A stretch of 64,000 nt of DNA from Symbiodinium natans (GCA_905221605.1 CAJNDS010001112.1:1070972-1134971), one strand, 5' to 3'. Shown: positions 37,801 through 44,510, numbered from the stretch's first letter. Numbers and translations are program-made. The notes: generated by a model from the sequence alone, not told the origin.

Positions 37801-40800
37801 ACACTGCGGTGTGCGAAGTTCCCGGAGCCGCCCAGTGCACGTTGCCTCCCTGGATCCAATCTCTGGTGCCATCCTTGTTCATTGTTGGGATAATATTAAA
37901 AATTTAAATTTATATTCCTTATTGGGTTTAAGTACCCTTAAAAATGTAAAATGTTACCCAACTATGACAAAGCATCGGCTTCCTCGACTGGAACCCACAT
38001 GTCGAGACCTGGCATGGATCGAGCAACCAAAGTGCACAGCCCTCAGGGAACTTCGCAGGCTCAGGGAAAACTGGAAACGCCCTAGGAGGCCCCCCCCCCA
38101 AGCCCACAATAATCCACAGGATTTCGTAGATGACACAAACGTGACTCTTCAACTCCTGAGGCACAGGCCCTGGTCAATATAGTAGCGATAGTTGAAGAAA
38201 AAGATCGTGGCTTCCTGGGACTCCCCGCCCTCTTCGGTTGGCGCTTTGCTTTTCAGTGTCTAGGTGCTATAGGGTTTAGGGTTTTGGGGGGTTTAGGGTT
38301 TAGGGTTTAGGGTTTAGGGTTTAGGGTTTAGGGTTTGGGGTTTAGGGTTTAGGGTTTAGGGTTTAGGGTTTAGGGTTTTGGGGGGTTCTGGGGCGAAGGG
38401 TCGAACGCCATTCTGGGCACCGCGCTTCGGTGTTGCGACACCCAGAGCCCCGAAAACCCAGATCCCACCAGCCCCAAACTGACAGAACACGGTCCCTCCG
38501 CTCCATGGGTCTTAGGGCTTAGGGGGGGGTTTAGGGTTTCTTTTAGGGAAGCACCCTGTCAGACCCCCCCAAAGTGCAAAACTTTTCGCCGAGCGTCGGC
38601 CCTCGTCATCAGCCGCCCCCCTTGCTTCTCAACCCACGCCTTCGACTCGTTCCACGTGCGCCGGGGGTCTCCACCGTAGGGCTGAGGAGCCTCTGCTCAC
38701 AAGCACAACAACAACCCTAAGTTGGGATGCTCCCCCCTTTATACTGACAGTCCTTCATGGGGATTCTAGAAGGGGGTACCGTAATCACTATAAAGGACTG
38801 TTAGAAAAAGTTGGAACTTCCAAAACCCTAACCCCTAAGCCCTAAACTCCTAAACCCTAAACAACACACTCTCTCCCTCCCTCACAAGACAAGACTTCAA
38901 GGCTGAGGGTTTTGGGGGTGGAGACCCCCAAAAGCAAATGACGAGCACAGAGGAGTTGAGTCAGATGCCGCCCAAAGCGCATTGCTCCGGAAGACTTGGT
39001 ACTTGTTCTTCTCCAGCTCCTTTCGTCAGGTTTAGGGTTCAGGGGTTTGCTGTAAGGACTCTCTTCACCAGGAGGCAGATTTCTTAAGTCAGGGTTTGGG
39101 GTTTAGAGCCTAGGGTTGCGGGTTTCACAGCCAAAAACTACACGAAACCTACATAAAACGAAGCCTAAAACCCCAAGCTCCCATAACCGGGCGGAGGTGC
39201 TTCATTTTTCTTTCCTAGGTGTGGCGGGGGACTGCTGCTTGCAACGACGGGTTTGGAAAGTTCATGTGGGCCAAATGGGTTTTGAAGCCATTGGTTTTGG
39301 GGGGGGGAGGTGGAGGGGGCGAGGGGCAGCCGCCCCCCCCCCCCCCCCCCCCCCGTTTGCAAACACGGTGCTTTGTATGACGGTTTTTCAAAGGATTCAA
39401 AATGGAGTGGGGGCGGTCCTTTGTGCTACACCAAAAGAAAAAATCCAAAACACTTACGCAGAACAGGGGACCAAGGGACCAAGGGGGCCCGCCACACCTA
39501 TGAAAACGAAGGCCCGCCACACCTAGGAACAAGAGGGCCCCACCATGCCTAGGAAAAAAAACCACGAAGGGACTAAGGGACCAAGGGACCGGGGGGCCCG
39601 CCGCACCTAGGAAAAAGAAGAGGCCCGCCACACCAGTGAAAAAAGGTCCCCGCACACCTAGGAAAAAACACCGGACCCCCCGCAACCCTAAACCCTAAAG
39701 CCCTTAATCCCTAACTCCTAACCCCGAAGCCCTGTACCCCTAATCCCACCTTGCAAACCCTAGAAACCCCTCAGCCTAAGCTGAGTTCCCTCGGGCGACT
39801 CAGGGCTAAAACCAAAACCCTAAACCCCTAAACACCCTTAACCCTAAACCCTAAACCCCTAACCCCTAACTTCAAAAACCTAAATCCTCAACCCCAAATC
39901 CTAAACCCTAAACCCTAACCCTACGGTTACTCAGGCGACTAAGGGCTGGGCGCGGGTCGAGCCGATGATGGTGATCTTCTTCCAGTACAAAAGGGCCTGG
40001 GTTGGCCCGAGACCCTCTGCAAAAATGTAGGGTTTCGGGTTTGGGGTTCGAGGGTTTGGGGTTTGGGGTTTAGGGTTTAGGGTTTGGGGTTTGGGGTTTG
40101 GGGTTTAGGGTTTAGGGTTGAAGCTTCTCTTCAGCTCAATAAGGAACAAAAAAAATCAAACCAAGTGCCCACCAGCTGCTCGCTCGCCAGATCCCCAACC
40201 TTGCCTCGGACACACTGAGGGGTTTGCGAAGATAGGGGACCCCCCAATATAGATCCCCAAAATAGTCGGGTTCCCTTATAATCAGGACCCAGATAAGGTG
40301 CCCCAAATTTAGGAACCCACCCCCCCCCCCCCACTTAGAGTTTGGGGCTTCAGGGTTTCGAGTCTTGGCTCTCAGGGGTTGAGGCTTGGGGTTAGGGCAC
40401 GGTGCTTTCCCTAAACCCTAAACCCTAAACCCTAAAGCCTAAACCCTAAACCCTAAACCCTAAACCGGTTCTAGGATGACATGAGGGGTGTTTGAGGGAT
40501 TGGGAATTCTGATCTTGGGGGTGCGCAGGGCGTGGCGTCAGGTCTAAGATGCCTTGGGCTTGGAGCTGAGGGCTTCCGGCTCCGAGTCTTCGAGCTTCTG
40601 CTTGAGCAGCCCAACAATAACTGCATTTTGGGTTTAGGGTTTAGGGTTTAGGGTTTAGGGTTTAGGGTTTAGGGTTTAGGGTTTAGGGTTTAGGGTTTAG
40701 GGTTTAGGGTTTAGGGTTTAGGGTTTAGGGTTTAGGGTTCAGGGTTACAACCCAATTATGACCCCACTAGCGTACTTGAGGGGCTGAAATGTGGGAGAGA

Positions 40801-42420
40801 ACTACACTTGTAATGGGGTTACTAACCTTGAACCTCCAAGTAGGGCAGAGCCCCAACGACTAGAAGCATCTGCCGACATGCGCAACCAAAAGTATGAGTT
40901 GGGGATCCTGTATCGTCGACTTGCCCGAAACCAGTAGGACCCCAGACACCTCCCAGAGCCCACGCGCGTCAAGCGTCCAGCGTTTAGGGGTTCTAGAGTT
41001 TTACTAAAAACCCTAATCTAATCGGGCTTGGGGTGTATTTTAGGGTTTAGGTTTTAGGGTTTAGGGGTTTAGGGTTTTAGGGTTTGGGGTGATTTTAGGG
41101 TTTAGGTTTTTGGGTTTGGGGTTTTAGGGCTTGGTTTGTTTTAGGGTTTTAGGGTTTAGGGTTTGGGGTTTAAGATTTCGTGTTTTGCCCGGCGTCTGGC
41201 TCACATCCATGCAAACCCGTTTTTCTGCGAGCTGTGATCGGGGGGGGTGCAGGCCAAGGGCAGGAACCCGGCCGACTGCTAACAGTTGAGACTTGCTAAG
41301 TTCGGGTTATACGGATCTTGGTGTGAGCCACGGTTTAGGGTTTAGTAAGGGTTTAGGGTTTAGGGTTTAGGGTTTAGGGTTTAGGGTTTCAGGGTTTAGG
41401 GTTTAGGGTTTAGGGTTTAGGGTTGGTGCTAAAGAGGAGAACTGAAGCGCTACACCCTACACCCACTCACCTTGATCAGAGGCGCAAAGTCTTGTCGTCG
41501 GCCCAACCTGGCCACCCCCACCTCAGCATGAAGTTTAGAGCTTGGGGTTTAGGGTTTCAGGGTTTAGGGTTTAGGGTTTAGGGTTTAGGGTTTAGGATTT
41601 AGGGTTTAGGGTTTAGGGTTTAGGGTTTAAACGAGCTGTCACGTTCTGAGGCTGTAGGGGCTTAGGGCAGAGGCCTCCCCAGGTTTCAGCCACTTGGTGC
41701 TGAGAGGGTTTGAAGGTCCAGCAAGGGGTGGAAACACCCTCAACACTGCAACCCCAAGCACCTTACACCCTCGCAAAGAAGAAGCAAAACCTTACAAAAA
41801 GACAGCACGTTCTATGTGCCCTAAACCCTAAACCCTAAACCCTAAATCCTAAACCCTAAACCCTAAACCCTAAACCTCAAACCCTAAACCCTAAACCTTA
41901 TACCCTAAACCCTATCCTGACTTGGGATGCCTCCGGGGCACACAGAGTTGTGACTCTGGCCCGAGACGGCCCAGGCGGGCCTGCCGATTTGAATGTAGTC
42001 GCGCGTGCCGTCCGGCTCCAGCGTGGGCATCCACATGTCGATGCCTTGAGAGGTTTAGGGTTTAGGGTTTAGGGTTTAGGGTTTAGGGTTTAGGGTTTAG
42101 GGTTTAGGGTTTAGGGTTTAGGATTTAGGGTTTAGGGTTTAGGGTTTAGGGTTTAGGGTTTACTTGGAAATTGATGGCGTGCTTGCTTCACCATGTGTGA
42201 GTGTACTTAAAAGCGTCCTTCTCACCATATTAGGGCACTTCAGAGGCTTATAAGTGTGTTATAAGTACAGTTATACTTGGCTAGTAGCCAACATCAAGCC
42301 AGTTCGTCGTCAGCCTTAAGTTTAGGGCCAAGTCTAAGGAGTTGGAGCCTGGTTTGGGAGTTCGCTGAGGTTGCATCCCGCACATGGGTTTGTGGATCAT
42401 AAGAGTCAAACGATGGCACA
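28673..42420 (-). CDS. Split coding block B (one or more multi-exon genes)
   Basis: Minus-strand short exons continue after the satellite. Recognisable pieces are two phase-compatible exons with a beta-trefoil-like repeat (35,315-34,890), a lectin-like segment (38,681-38,583) and a related D-G-T-R-D-Y-I-Q-I-G segment (42,044-41,944). Gene limits are unresolved; a stop-ending exon at 40,544 may be one 3' end. Spaces between exons again hold telomere-like arrays and palindromic elements. Confidence 0.55.
28763..28797. repeat. (TA)n microsatellite
   Basis: About 17 TA dinucleotides. Confidence 0.9.
28970..29050 (-). CDS. Strong exon candidate with both splice sites
   Basis: GGCAG|G acceptor and ATCG|GTTCGG donor, 81 nt. 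Peptide V-A-Y-D-F-G-H-I-V-K-P-A-Y-T-V-C-S-V-T-R then V-P-A-L-K-N-R. Clearly protein-like. Confidence 0.7.
29078..29180. mobile_element. MITE-like palindrome, family B copy 8
   Basis: CCAAAGAGCCCTCTACCCCC start and ACTAAGGATCCCTACATAAAG core. Confidence 0.65.
29241..29296 (-). CDS. Exon with consensus donor
   Basis: CGGAG|G acceptor and CCCG|GTGAGA donor. Peptide A-A-S-S-P-Q-R-P-L-H-A-Y-E-S-L-R-P-T. Confidence 0.6.
29395..29484 (-). CDS. Candidate exon
   Basis: Minus-strand S-A-S-I-S-G-P-L-L-Q-E-L-R-Q-N-L-A-L-R-L then H-K-K-A-Q, between inverted telomere-like arrays. Confidence 0.5.
29485..29645 (-). repeat. Telomere-like array with TCTGGGG block
   Basis: About 20 TTTAGGG units with an inner run of three to four TCTGGGG units. 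Confidence 0.95.
29759..29861. mobile_element. MITE-like palindrome, family A copy 5
   Basis: TGGGATGTTCCCACTTATAT / TATAAGGGGGAACATCCCCA termini. Confidence 0.8.
29914..29965 (-). CDS. Exon with both splice sites
   Basis: CGCAG|G acceptor and GCGG|GTGATT donor. Peptide A-Q-G-S-G-A-A-A-P-V-R-Y-V-Y-G-V-A. Confidence 0.55.
30000..30250 (+). repeat. Degenerate then perfect telomere-like units
   Basis: CCCTCTAAACC variants, then a perfect CCCTAAA block near 30,190-30,250. Confidence 0.85.
30284..30347 (-). CDS. Candidate exon
   Basis: TTCAG|G acceptor. Peptide V-A-D-N-V-K-T-N-K-T-Q-E-N-R-A-L-S-S-A-T then M. The plus strand is also open here (A-E-L-K-A-R-F-S-W-V-L-F-V-L-T-L), so strand is not certain. 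Confidence 0.45.
30850..30985 (-). CDS. Strong exon candidate
   Basis: Minus-strand A-S-P-E-D-F-W-F-R-I-C-S-A-V-A-H-W-S-L-Q then D-V-F-S-T-A-S-A-R-Q-L-R-R-Q. Open about 60 codons. Confidence 0.55.
31126..31205. mobile_element. MITE-like element, family H copy 4
   Basis: TTTCCGAAAATAGGGGTACCC / GGGACCCC..AAATACCCATTTCGGA-type inverted ends. Confidence 0.55.
31205..31532 (-). CDS. Long open coding segment, likely one or two exons
   Basis: About 108 codons open. Best part: G-P-Y-A-P-K-Q-P-P-K-S-K-D-Y-A-Q-S-P-G-L then V-A-W-Y-K-S-E-D-W-L-Q-P-Y-D-E-G. Upstream part I-L-S-T-L-R-S-C-S-F-R-A-L-S-M-G-F-K may be exon or intron. No family recognised. Confidence 0.55.
31680..31790. repeat. Tandem duplication of about 55 bp
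   Basis: CAACCCTTGAGGCCC...AATGGGCCCAGGCTCCAGGTG..CGACTTGG occurs twice in tandem; the right copy overlaps an exon candidate. Confidence 0.8.
31755..31828 (-). CDS. Exon candidate
   Basis: CCGCAG|G acceptor. Peptide V-G-P-L-V-A-Q-N-W-V-L-E-K-F-Q-V-E-H-L-E then P-G-P-I. Its 3' half is tandemly duplicated downstream, out of coding context. Confidence 0.55.
31935..32185. repeat. TAATAA-type microsatellites flanking a possible exon
   Basis: AATAGTAATAATAAG and AATAATAATAATACG tracts. Between them (31,990-32,100) the minus strand reads V-G-L-S-S-R-A-H-S-C-L-P-A-L-P-V-P-S-D-L after a CTCAG| acceptor. Confidence 0.6.
32195..33480. other. Unresolved stretch, several weak open frames
   Basis: Open on both strands in places, e.g. 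minus 32,200-32,280 R-R-R-V-D-R-S-L-Y-V-G-I-L-E-G-S-S. The motif CCCCAATGTGGACGCT recurs at about 32,690 and 32,750 with a related CCAATGTGGAGA near 33,138, suggesting another small repeat. Nothing firmer seen. Confidence 0.3.
33793..33892 (-). CDS. Strong exon candidate with both splice sites
   Basis: GCACAG| acceptor and AAAG|GTTTCG donor, 100 nt. Peptide L-L-R-A-L-Q-R-R-Q-A-I-A-L-Y-V-P-F-L-R-R then F-L-R-M-P-G-A-G-H-L-A-F. Helical, basic. Confidence 0.65.
33987..34268 (-). CDS. Long open frame, possibly exon plus intron
   Basis: 93 codons open, with V-Q-V-F-C-L-P-C-V-D-L-S-D-V-A-S-K-A-F-E. Two further minus frames are also open, so the true frame is uncertain. Confidence 0.35.
   Translation of the reverse strand: MELLGSKPGRAGGKKEKVPWSIFSTERNPNPPEPEAFKALQPSSTPPCVQVFCLPCVDLSDVASKAFEKASQHNSEGFLEGFRIEALQTLSPA
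34347..34450. mobile_element. MITE-like palindrome, family A copy 6
   Basis: CTTGGGATGTTCCCCCC / GGGGGAACATCCCAAG termini, 13-17 bp matched. Confidence 0.85.
34600..34700 (-). CDS. Weak exon candidate
   Basis: Minus-strand S-D-N-L-A-D-L-L-L-F-N-F-D-A-F-D-E-S-C-L; acceptor and donor not clear. Confidence 0.35.
34715..34890 (-). repeat. Telomere-like array (TTTAGGG)n with TTTCGGGG variants
   Basis: More than 20 units, some GGGGTTTAG and TTTCGGGG. Confidence 0.95.
34890..35063 (-). CDS. Beta-trefoil-like repeat exon
   Basis: CTGAG|G acceptor. Peptide P-K-E-W-T-W-E-R-F-T-V-V-D-A-G-S-N-G-D-V then A-L-H-N-F-Y-H-N-G-F-A-R. I recognise this W-x-W-E-R-F-T-V-V-D-A-G...V-A-L-H-N pattern from predicted dinoflagellate proteins; it resembles fascin-like actin-crosslinking repeats. 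It joins in phase (G|GC) to the exon at 35,315-35,227. Frame stays open to a TAA next to the telomere array; a GC donor (CTCAG|GCTGTA) is possible. Confidence 0.75.
35227..35315 (-). CDS. Beta-trefoil-like repeat exon, upstream half
   Basis: TGGAG|G acceptor and ATTG|GTTTTT donor. Peptide V-E-Q-R-L-R-N-A-H-W-G-S-F-A-R-A-H-S-P-I then M-D-A-S-L-W-P-E-I. N-A-H-W-G-S-F aligns with H-N-F-Y-H-N-G-F of the next exon, so the two exons carry successive repeats of one module. Confidence 0.7.
35465..35540. mobile_element. MITE-like palindrome, family M, single copy
   Basis: GGGAATGAGGGAATGAGG start and CCCTCATTCCCCAT-type end are inverted; only 76 bp. Confidence 0.7.
35546..35657. mobile_element. MITE-like palindrome, family K copy 2
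   Basis: GTAAACTCCGAAAAGTTGGAAC / GTTCCAACTCTCTGAAGTTTAC arms. Lies 5 bp from the family M element. Confidence 0.8.
35715..35825. mobile_element. MITE-like element, family G copy 2
   Basis: TTCATGGTTTGGATAGTAC start; GAGTTTAAGTACCCTTAAAC and AATATGACAAAG end match 37,878-37,978. Confidence 0.65.
35932..35985 (-). CDS. Exon candidate
   Basis: GTCCAG|G acceptor. Peptide E-M-V-T-A-S-V-W-P-G-D-V-I-S-R-L-A-L. Flanked by inverted telomere-like arrays. Confidence 0.55.
36008..36210 (-). repeat. Telomere-like array (TTTAGGG)n
   Basis: Twelve or more perfect units preceded by TTTCGGG and TTTGGGG variants. Confidence 0.95.
36215..36269 (-). CDS. Exon candidate
   Basis: GTCAG|G acceptor. Peptide Q-G-W-T-P-N-E-R-I-L-A-W-K-Q-K-A-A-F. 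A possible GC donor sits 4 nt from the telomere array. Confidence 0.55.
36310..36440 (-). repeat. Telomere-like array (TTTAGGG)n
   Basis: About 18 units. Confidence 0.95.
36508..36583 (-). CDS. Transmembrane-like exon with good splice sites
   Basis: Pyrimidine tract then TTTTTTGCACAG|G acceptor and CGA|GTTAGA donor. Peptide I-P-L-Q-L-P-M-A-V-H-V-L-V-S-A-V-A-F-T-M then I-Q-P-M-R; a hydrophobic run suggests a membrane segment. Possibly a carrier-type protein, but no family motif is seen. Confidence 0.65.
36803..36912 (-). CDS. Candidate exon, Cys-containing
   Basis: Minus-strand C-D-C-F-V-C-A-S-I-L-E-L-C-L-T-R-G-R-T-R. A second frame is open for part of this. Confidence 0.35.
36978..37042 (-). 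CDS. Exon candidate
   Basis: GCTAG|G acceptor. Peptide F-G-R-A-A-W-E-D-D-I-S-L-H-R-G-S-K-S-R-L. Ends at a telomere-like array. Confidence 0.5.
37130..37236. repeat. GTATATG-type microsatellite
   Basis: Imperfect repeats of GTATATGTATATG and GGATATGGATATG. Confidence 0.85.
37290..37625. repeat. Telomere array between two copies of a GC-rich motif (family N)
   Basis: GAGCATCCCTGGAGTGCCGGGAGAG (about 37,302) and GAGTATCCATATGGAGTGCCCAGAG (about 37,578) are diverged copies on either side of a long TTTAGGG array (37,342-37,540). Shown in part; related motifs at 59.2 kb. Confidence 0.6.
37878..37978. mobile_element. MITE-like palindrome, family G copy 3
   Basis: TTCATTGTTGGGATAATATT / AATGTTACCCAACTATGACAA arms and TTTAAGTACCCTTAAA core; the clearest family G copy. 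Confidence 0.75.
38165..38248 (-). CDS. Strong exon candidate with both splice sites
   Basis: AAAAG| acceptor and GCCT|GTGCCT donor. Peptide K-A-P-T-E-E-G-G-E-S-Q-E-A-T-I-F-F-F-N-Y then R-Y-Y-I-D-Q-G. Very protein-like, acidic then aromatic. The plus strand 37,980-38,180 is also open, so the next exon downstream is unsure. Confidence 0.7.
38270..38380 (-). repeat. Telomere-like array (TTTAGGG)n
   Basis: About 13 units with TTTTGGGG variants at both ends. Confidence 0.95.
38583..38681 (-). CDS. Lectin-like segment exon, 33 codons
   Basis: CTCAG| acceptor and CGAAAA|GTTTTG donor bound 33 codons. T-W-N-E-S-K-A-W-V-E-K-Q-G-G-R-L-M-T-R-A parallels the alpha-helix and G-G-x-L strand of C-type-lectin-like folds and the exon at 49,405-49,518 (T-F-D-E-E-K-K-W-A-E-D-Q-G-G-H-L-V-T-F). 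Sugar binding cannot be claimed. Confidence 0.7.
38722..38805. mobile_element. MITE-like palindrome, family A copy 7, chimeric right end
   Basis: GTTGGGATGCTCCCCCCTTTATA start is normal; after GGACTGTTAG the end is replaced by AAAAAGTTGGAACTTCC, a family K-like terminus. Confidence 0.7.
38950..39019 (-). CDS. Exon candidate
   Basis: CGAAAG|G acceptor. Peptide E-L-E-K-N-K-Y-Q-V-F-R-S-N-A-L-W-A-A-S-D. Frame stays open about 43 codons; donor may be CCTCT|GTGCTC. Confidence 0.55.
39440..39675. repeat. Minisatellite of CCCGCCACACCTAGGAA units
   Basis: Six or more degenerate units (about 24-27 bp, one insert of GGGACCAAGGGACC). All three frames are open through it; no protein called. Confidence 0.8.
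39954..40014 (-). CDS. Strong exon candidate
   Basis: GCAGAG|G acceptor. Peptide L-G-P-T-Q-A-L-L-Y-W-K-K-I-T-I-I-G-S-T-R. Donor probably a GC site (ACCC|GCGCCC). Confidence 0.65.
40162..40204 (-). CDS. Exon with both splice sites
   Basis: CCGAG|G acceptor and CTTG|GTTTGA donor. Peptide K-V-G-D-L-A-S-E-Q-L-V-G-T. Confidence 0.55.
40216..40320. mobile_element. MITE-like element, family H copy 5
   Basis: GGTTTGCGAAGATAGGGGACC start; CCCCAAATTTAGGAACCCAC end. Confidence 0.5.
40544..40620 (-). CDS. Possible 3'-terminal exon
   Basis: TGCAG| acceptor. Peptide V-I-V-G-L-L-K-Q-K-L-E-D-S-E-P-E-A-L-S-S then K-P-K-A-S and TAG at 40,546-40,544. Helical acidic tail; candidate C terminus of a gene. Confidence 0.5.
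40628..40740 (-). repeat. Telomere-like array (TTTAGGG)n, 16 units
   Basis: Sixteen near-perfect TTTAGGG units. Confidence 0.95.
40742..40846. mobile_element. MITE-like element, family J-related
   Basis: Ends AACCTCCAAGTAG exactly as 1,475-1,590; left end degraded next to the telomere array. Confidence 0.55.
41040..41420 (-). repeat. Telomere-like arrays, degenerate and perfect
   Basis: 41,040-41,180 holds TTTTAGGG/TTTGGGG variants; 41,330-41,420 is a cleaner TTTAGGG array. Between them no firm exon (minus 41,190-41,275 reads A-G-F-L-P-L-A-C-T-P-P-I-T-A-R-R-K). Confidence 0.85.
41471..41521 (-). CDS. Exon, 17 codons, consensus donor
   Basis: GCTGAG|G acceptor and ATCAAG|GTGAGT donor bound exactly 17 codons, V-G-V-A-R-L-G-R-R-Q-D-F-A-P-L-I-K. 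Confidence 0.7.
41660..41699 (-). CDS. Short exon candidate
   Basis: CTCAG| acceptor then T-K-W-L-K-P-G-E-A. Short, but typical of the neighbours. Confidence 0.45.
41818..41915 (+). repeat. Telomere-like array (CCCTAAA)n
   Basis: About twelve units with single-base variants. Confidence 0.95.
41944..42044 (-). CDS. Strong exon candidate, D-Y-I-Q-I-G segment
   Basis: TCAAG|G acceptor and CTCT|GTGTGC donor. Peptide D-M-W-M-P-T-L-E-P-D-G-T-R-D-Y-I-Q-I-G-R then P-A-W-A-V-S-G-Q-S-H. It recalls the D-G-x-D-x-V-Q-I-G...P-G-x-S-H pattern that follows lectin-like segments in predicted dinoflagellate proteins (from memory, unverified). Confidence 0.7.
42052..42162 (-). repeat. Telomere-like array (TTTAGGG)n
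   Basis: About sixteen units, one TTTAGGA variant. Confidence 0.95.
42165..42292. mobile_element. MITE-like element, family J-related
   Basis: CTTGGAAATTGATGGCG start; ATAAGTACAGTTATACTTGGC end recalls 53,322-53,416. Confidence 0.5.
42300..42420 (-). CDS. Candidate exon
   Basis: Minus-strand S-V-P-S-F-D-S-Y-D-P-Q-T-H-V-R-D-A-T-S-A then N-S-Q-T-R-L-Q-L-L-R-L-G-P-K-L, stop TGA near 42,294. A second frame is open throughout. Last coding hint before the LTR element. Confidence 0.45.
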
Positions 42421-43044
42421 GAAGAACCCTCAACCCTAAACCCTCAACCCTAAACCCTAAACCCTAAACACCAAACCAGATCAGAGGGGGCCAGCCGGAT
42501 CCCAAAGGTGATTGGATTCTCTGGTGCTGCATTTGGGGGCTTTCCATGTTATCTTCGCGCCATTTTGAAAAAGCACTAGTAGGTGGGGGGCTTAACCTAA
42601 CCTTATACCCTAAACCCTATAACTCTTTGCTAGATGTGCTCTTGCGCACACAGCCTTCAACAAGCTCCAGTAGTGGCTTACCAAGAACGGTGAAATTTCA
42701 GCTCTTCATGGCTCATATGGTGTCTTGCTCAACCTATGGGGGTCAGCACTCTTACCATGGAAACAAAGCAATGTTCGTAATGAGATTCCTGGCTCTTCCA
42801 GCATCTGAGAAGAGCAATCGGCATCAACAGGCCCACCGCCCCCCCCCACTGTCAACCCTAAACCCTAAACCCTAAACCTTAGACCCTATTCTTTGGAGTA
42901 CTGTCGCACTGATAGCCCGAATACGGGCCTGCTAAGCCTTCGAAAGCTGGTAAGAAGAGAACACGACTTTCCTGCACGCCTCGTGGCCGCGCCTATGCGC
43001 CACCCTTATAAGTTCAGCCTGTTCGAACCCTGTAACTCAAAACC

Positions 43045-43216
43045 CAGAACCCTACACCCTAAACCGTAAACCCTAAACCCTATAACCCTATAACAATGTA
43101 AGCCTATAACCCTAAACCCTATAACAATATAAGCCTATAAGCCTCTAACCCTATAACCCTAAACCCTATAACCCTGTAACCCTATAACCCTATAACCCTA
43201 AACCCTAAACCCTAAC
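43045..43216 (+). repeat. Telomere-like array with CCCTATAA variants; LTR element target
   Basis: CCCTAAA and CCCTATAA units continue up to the LTR element, then resume after it at 48,976, so the element inserted into this array. Confidence 0.9.
43212..43216. repeat. Target-site duplication, left copy
   Basis: CTAAC, repeated at 48,976-48,980. Five bp is usual for copia elements; the repeat-rich target makes chance identity possible. Confidence 0.75.
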
Positions 43217-43507
43217 TGTTGAAGCCTACTCCTGTACATGTCATCCTGTAGCAGTTGCACCATGCAGTTTTCCGTTTGCTTTCTAGGCCCAAAGCCTTGA
43301 GCATGAAACATTCTAAATATGTACAGCATTTCACAGAGTAGGTGCCAAACCCTACAAAGTAGTTATACCTTTGTGGTCTTTCGCTGTCTTGTTTGCTTGC
43401 GTGTAAAAAGCTCCGCGCTTAGTTTGAGTCCTTGCAATGGCTGATTTCAGAGGGGAAGTCATGAATCCACTTCTGTCTTCTATGCCTGCTGGGGCTCAAC
43501 CTCAGCA
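43217..43507 (+). repeat. 5' LTR
   Basis: 291 bp, TGTTGAAGCC...CCTCAGCA, same as 48,685-48,975 base for base by eye. Unusually it contains the Gag start codon (43,437) and the first 24 codons. Confidence 0.93.
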
Positions 43508-44510
43508 GGTTATGAGCCCAACGCTTGGGCAGGGCTACGGCACCAATCCACCGCATCCATCTCCACCTCCCGGAGGGGATGGTTTGCAGCACTCAGGTTC
43601 AATGCCACCACGTGAATCAGGCCAGTCAGGTGCAGTGGGCCTTGAACCTAATACGGCTACGGGAGGGGCATTGGGAGGTACAGGCCAGCATGAATCATCG
43701 CGAGGTTCAGGGGAAGTGCCACCAATGTCGACCACCAGTGAGGGTGGTGAGAGCGCACACCAAATTGTGCATGTGCCCGGCACAACACCGGGCGGGAGCC
43801 CAGGTCTGCAGGCCAGCACTGGCATGCCAGGTACCGCGAGCGGTGAAGCAGTGCCAGGGGGAGCAGTCGCTGGAGACTCCCATGTTGAGGGGTTCCTTAC
43901 CCCGCGCTCCCAGCAAGGACAGGGTTTGCCCACTATTGCAGAAATGGTTGAGGGTTTCCCTGGGGCTGGGCTCCAGCTCATGTCAAGGGTTGGGGATTTT
44001 TTCAGAGTTGCCCGCACTGAGGTCATGCAGGTCCCGGTGTGGCAGGACTCACACGCAACGCCACCACGAAGTGCTACCCGTTCCATGGGTAGTCCGGGGG
44101 GTGCACCAGGGCAGTTGGCTTTGGGAGATGGGAGTTTGGGTTCTGCTAGTGGGTCGTTGCCGCAAGTGGGGCCACAAGGAACGCCAACATCCTTTGCACC
44201 ACCGCACCCCGGAAGGGAGGGCCCGCTCCTGAACGCCGACATGCTGCAGCGCATGCAAGTTTTGGAACGTAGGGCTCCCCTATTGTACGGTAACATGCCT
44301 GATAGGCCCCATTCCCGTTCAGACTCAACCTCCTTGCCCCAGGACGCAATTCAAGCGGAGGTTGCTAGGCAGTTGGCGGGGTTTGATCAAAGGGCTCAGG
44401 CTCAGGAGTTGAGAAATCAGGCCCAGGACCTTGAGATCCAGCGTTTGAGGAGGCAACTTGAGGAGGAGAAGGCTATGAGGGAGCAGTTGGCGAGGGAGGC
44501 GGCAGCTTAG
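43437..44510 (+). CDS. gag: Gag N-terminal region, ends at in-frame TAG
   Basis: 357 codons. Start ATG lies inside the LTR; no earlier in-frame ATG. Low-complexity Gly/Pro/Ser/Gln-rich first 300 residues, then a charged coiled coil (A-Q-E-L-R-N-Q-A-Q-D-L-E-I-Q-R-L-R-R-Q-L). Ends at TAG 44,508, but the same frame continues at once into the next section, so this is one Gag interrupted by a stop. Confidence 0.8.
   Translation: MADFRGEVMNPLLSSMPAGAQPQQVMSPTLGQGYGTNPPHPSPPPGGDGLQHSGSMPPRESGQSGAVGLEPNTATGGALGGTGQHESSRGSGEVPPMSTTSEGGESAHQIVHVPGTTPGGSPGLQASTGMPGTASGEAVPGGAVAGDSHVEGFLTPRSQQGQGLPTIAEMVEGFPGAGLQLMSRVGDFFRVARTEVMQVPVWQDSHATPPRSATRSMGSPGGAPGQLALGDGSLGSASGSLPQVGPQGTPTSFAPPHPGREGPLLNADMLQRMQVLERRAPLLYGNMPDRPHSRSDSTSLPQDAIQAEVARQLAGFDQRAQAQELRNQAQDLEIQRLRRQLEEEKAMREQLAREAAA
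43508..43524 (+). promoter_or_regulatory. Primer binding site, half-tRNA(iMet) type
   Basis: GGTTATGAGCCCAACGC starts at the first base after the LTR. It is complementary to the initiator tRNA-Met anticodon stem-loop (...TGGGCTCATAACC), the priming mode known for Drosophila copia. The site is also translated as part of Gag. Confidence 0.85.

Noticed and set aside
39116-39685. Plus 136-codon and minus 156-codon frames
   Set aside because: Both cross poly-C/G and a 24-27 bp minisatellite; no natural protein segment apart from repeat translation.
43535-44296. Antisense frame of 253 codons in Gag
   Set aside because: Shadow of the plus-strand Gag frame caused by its codon bias.
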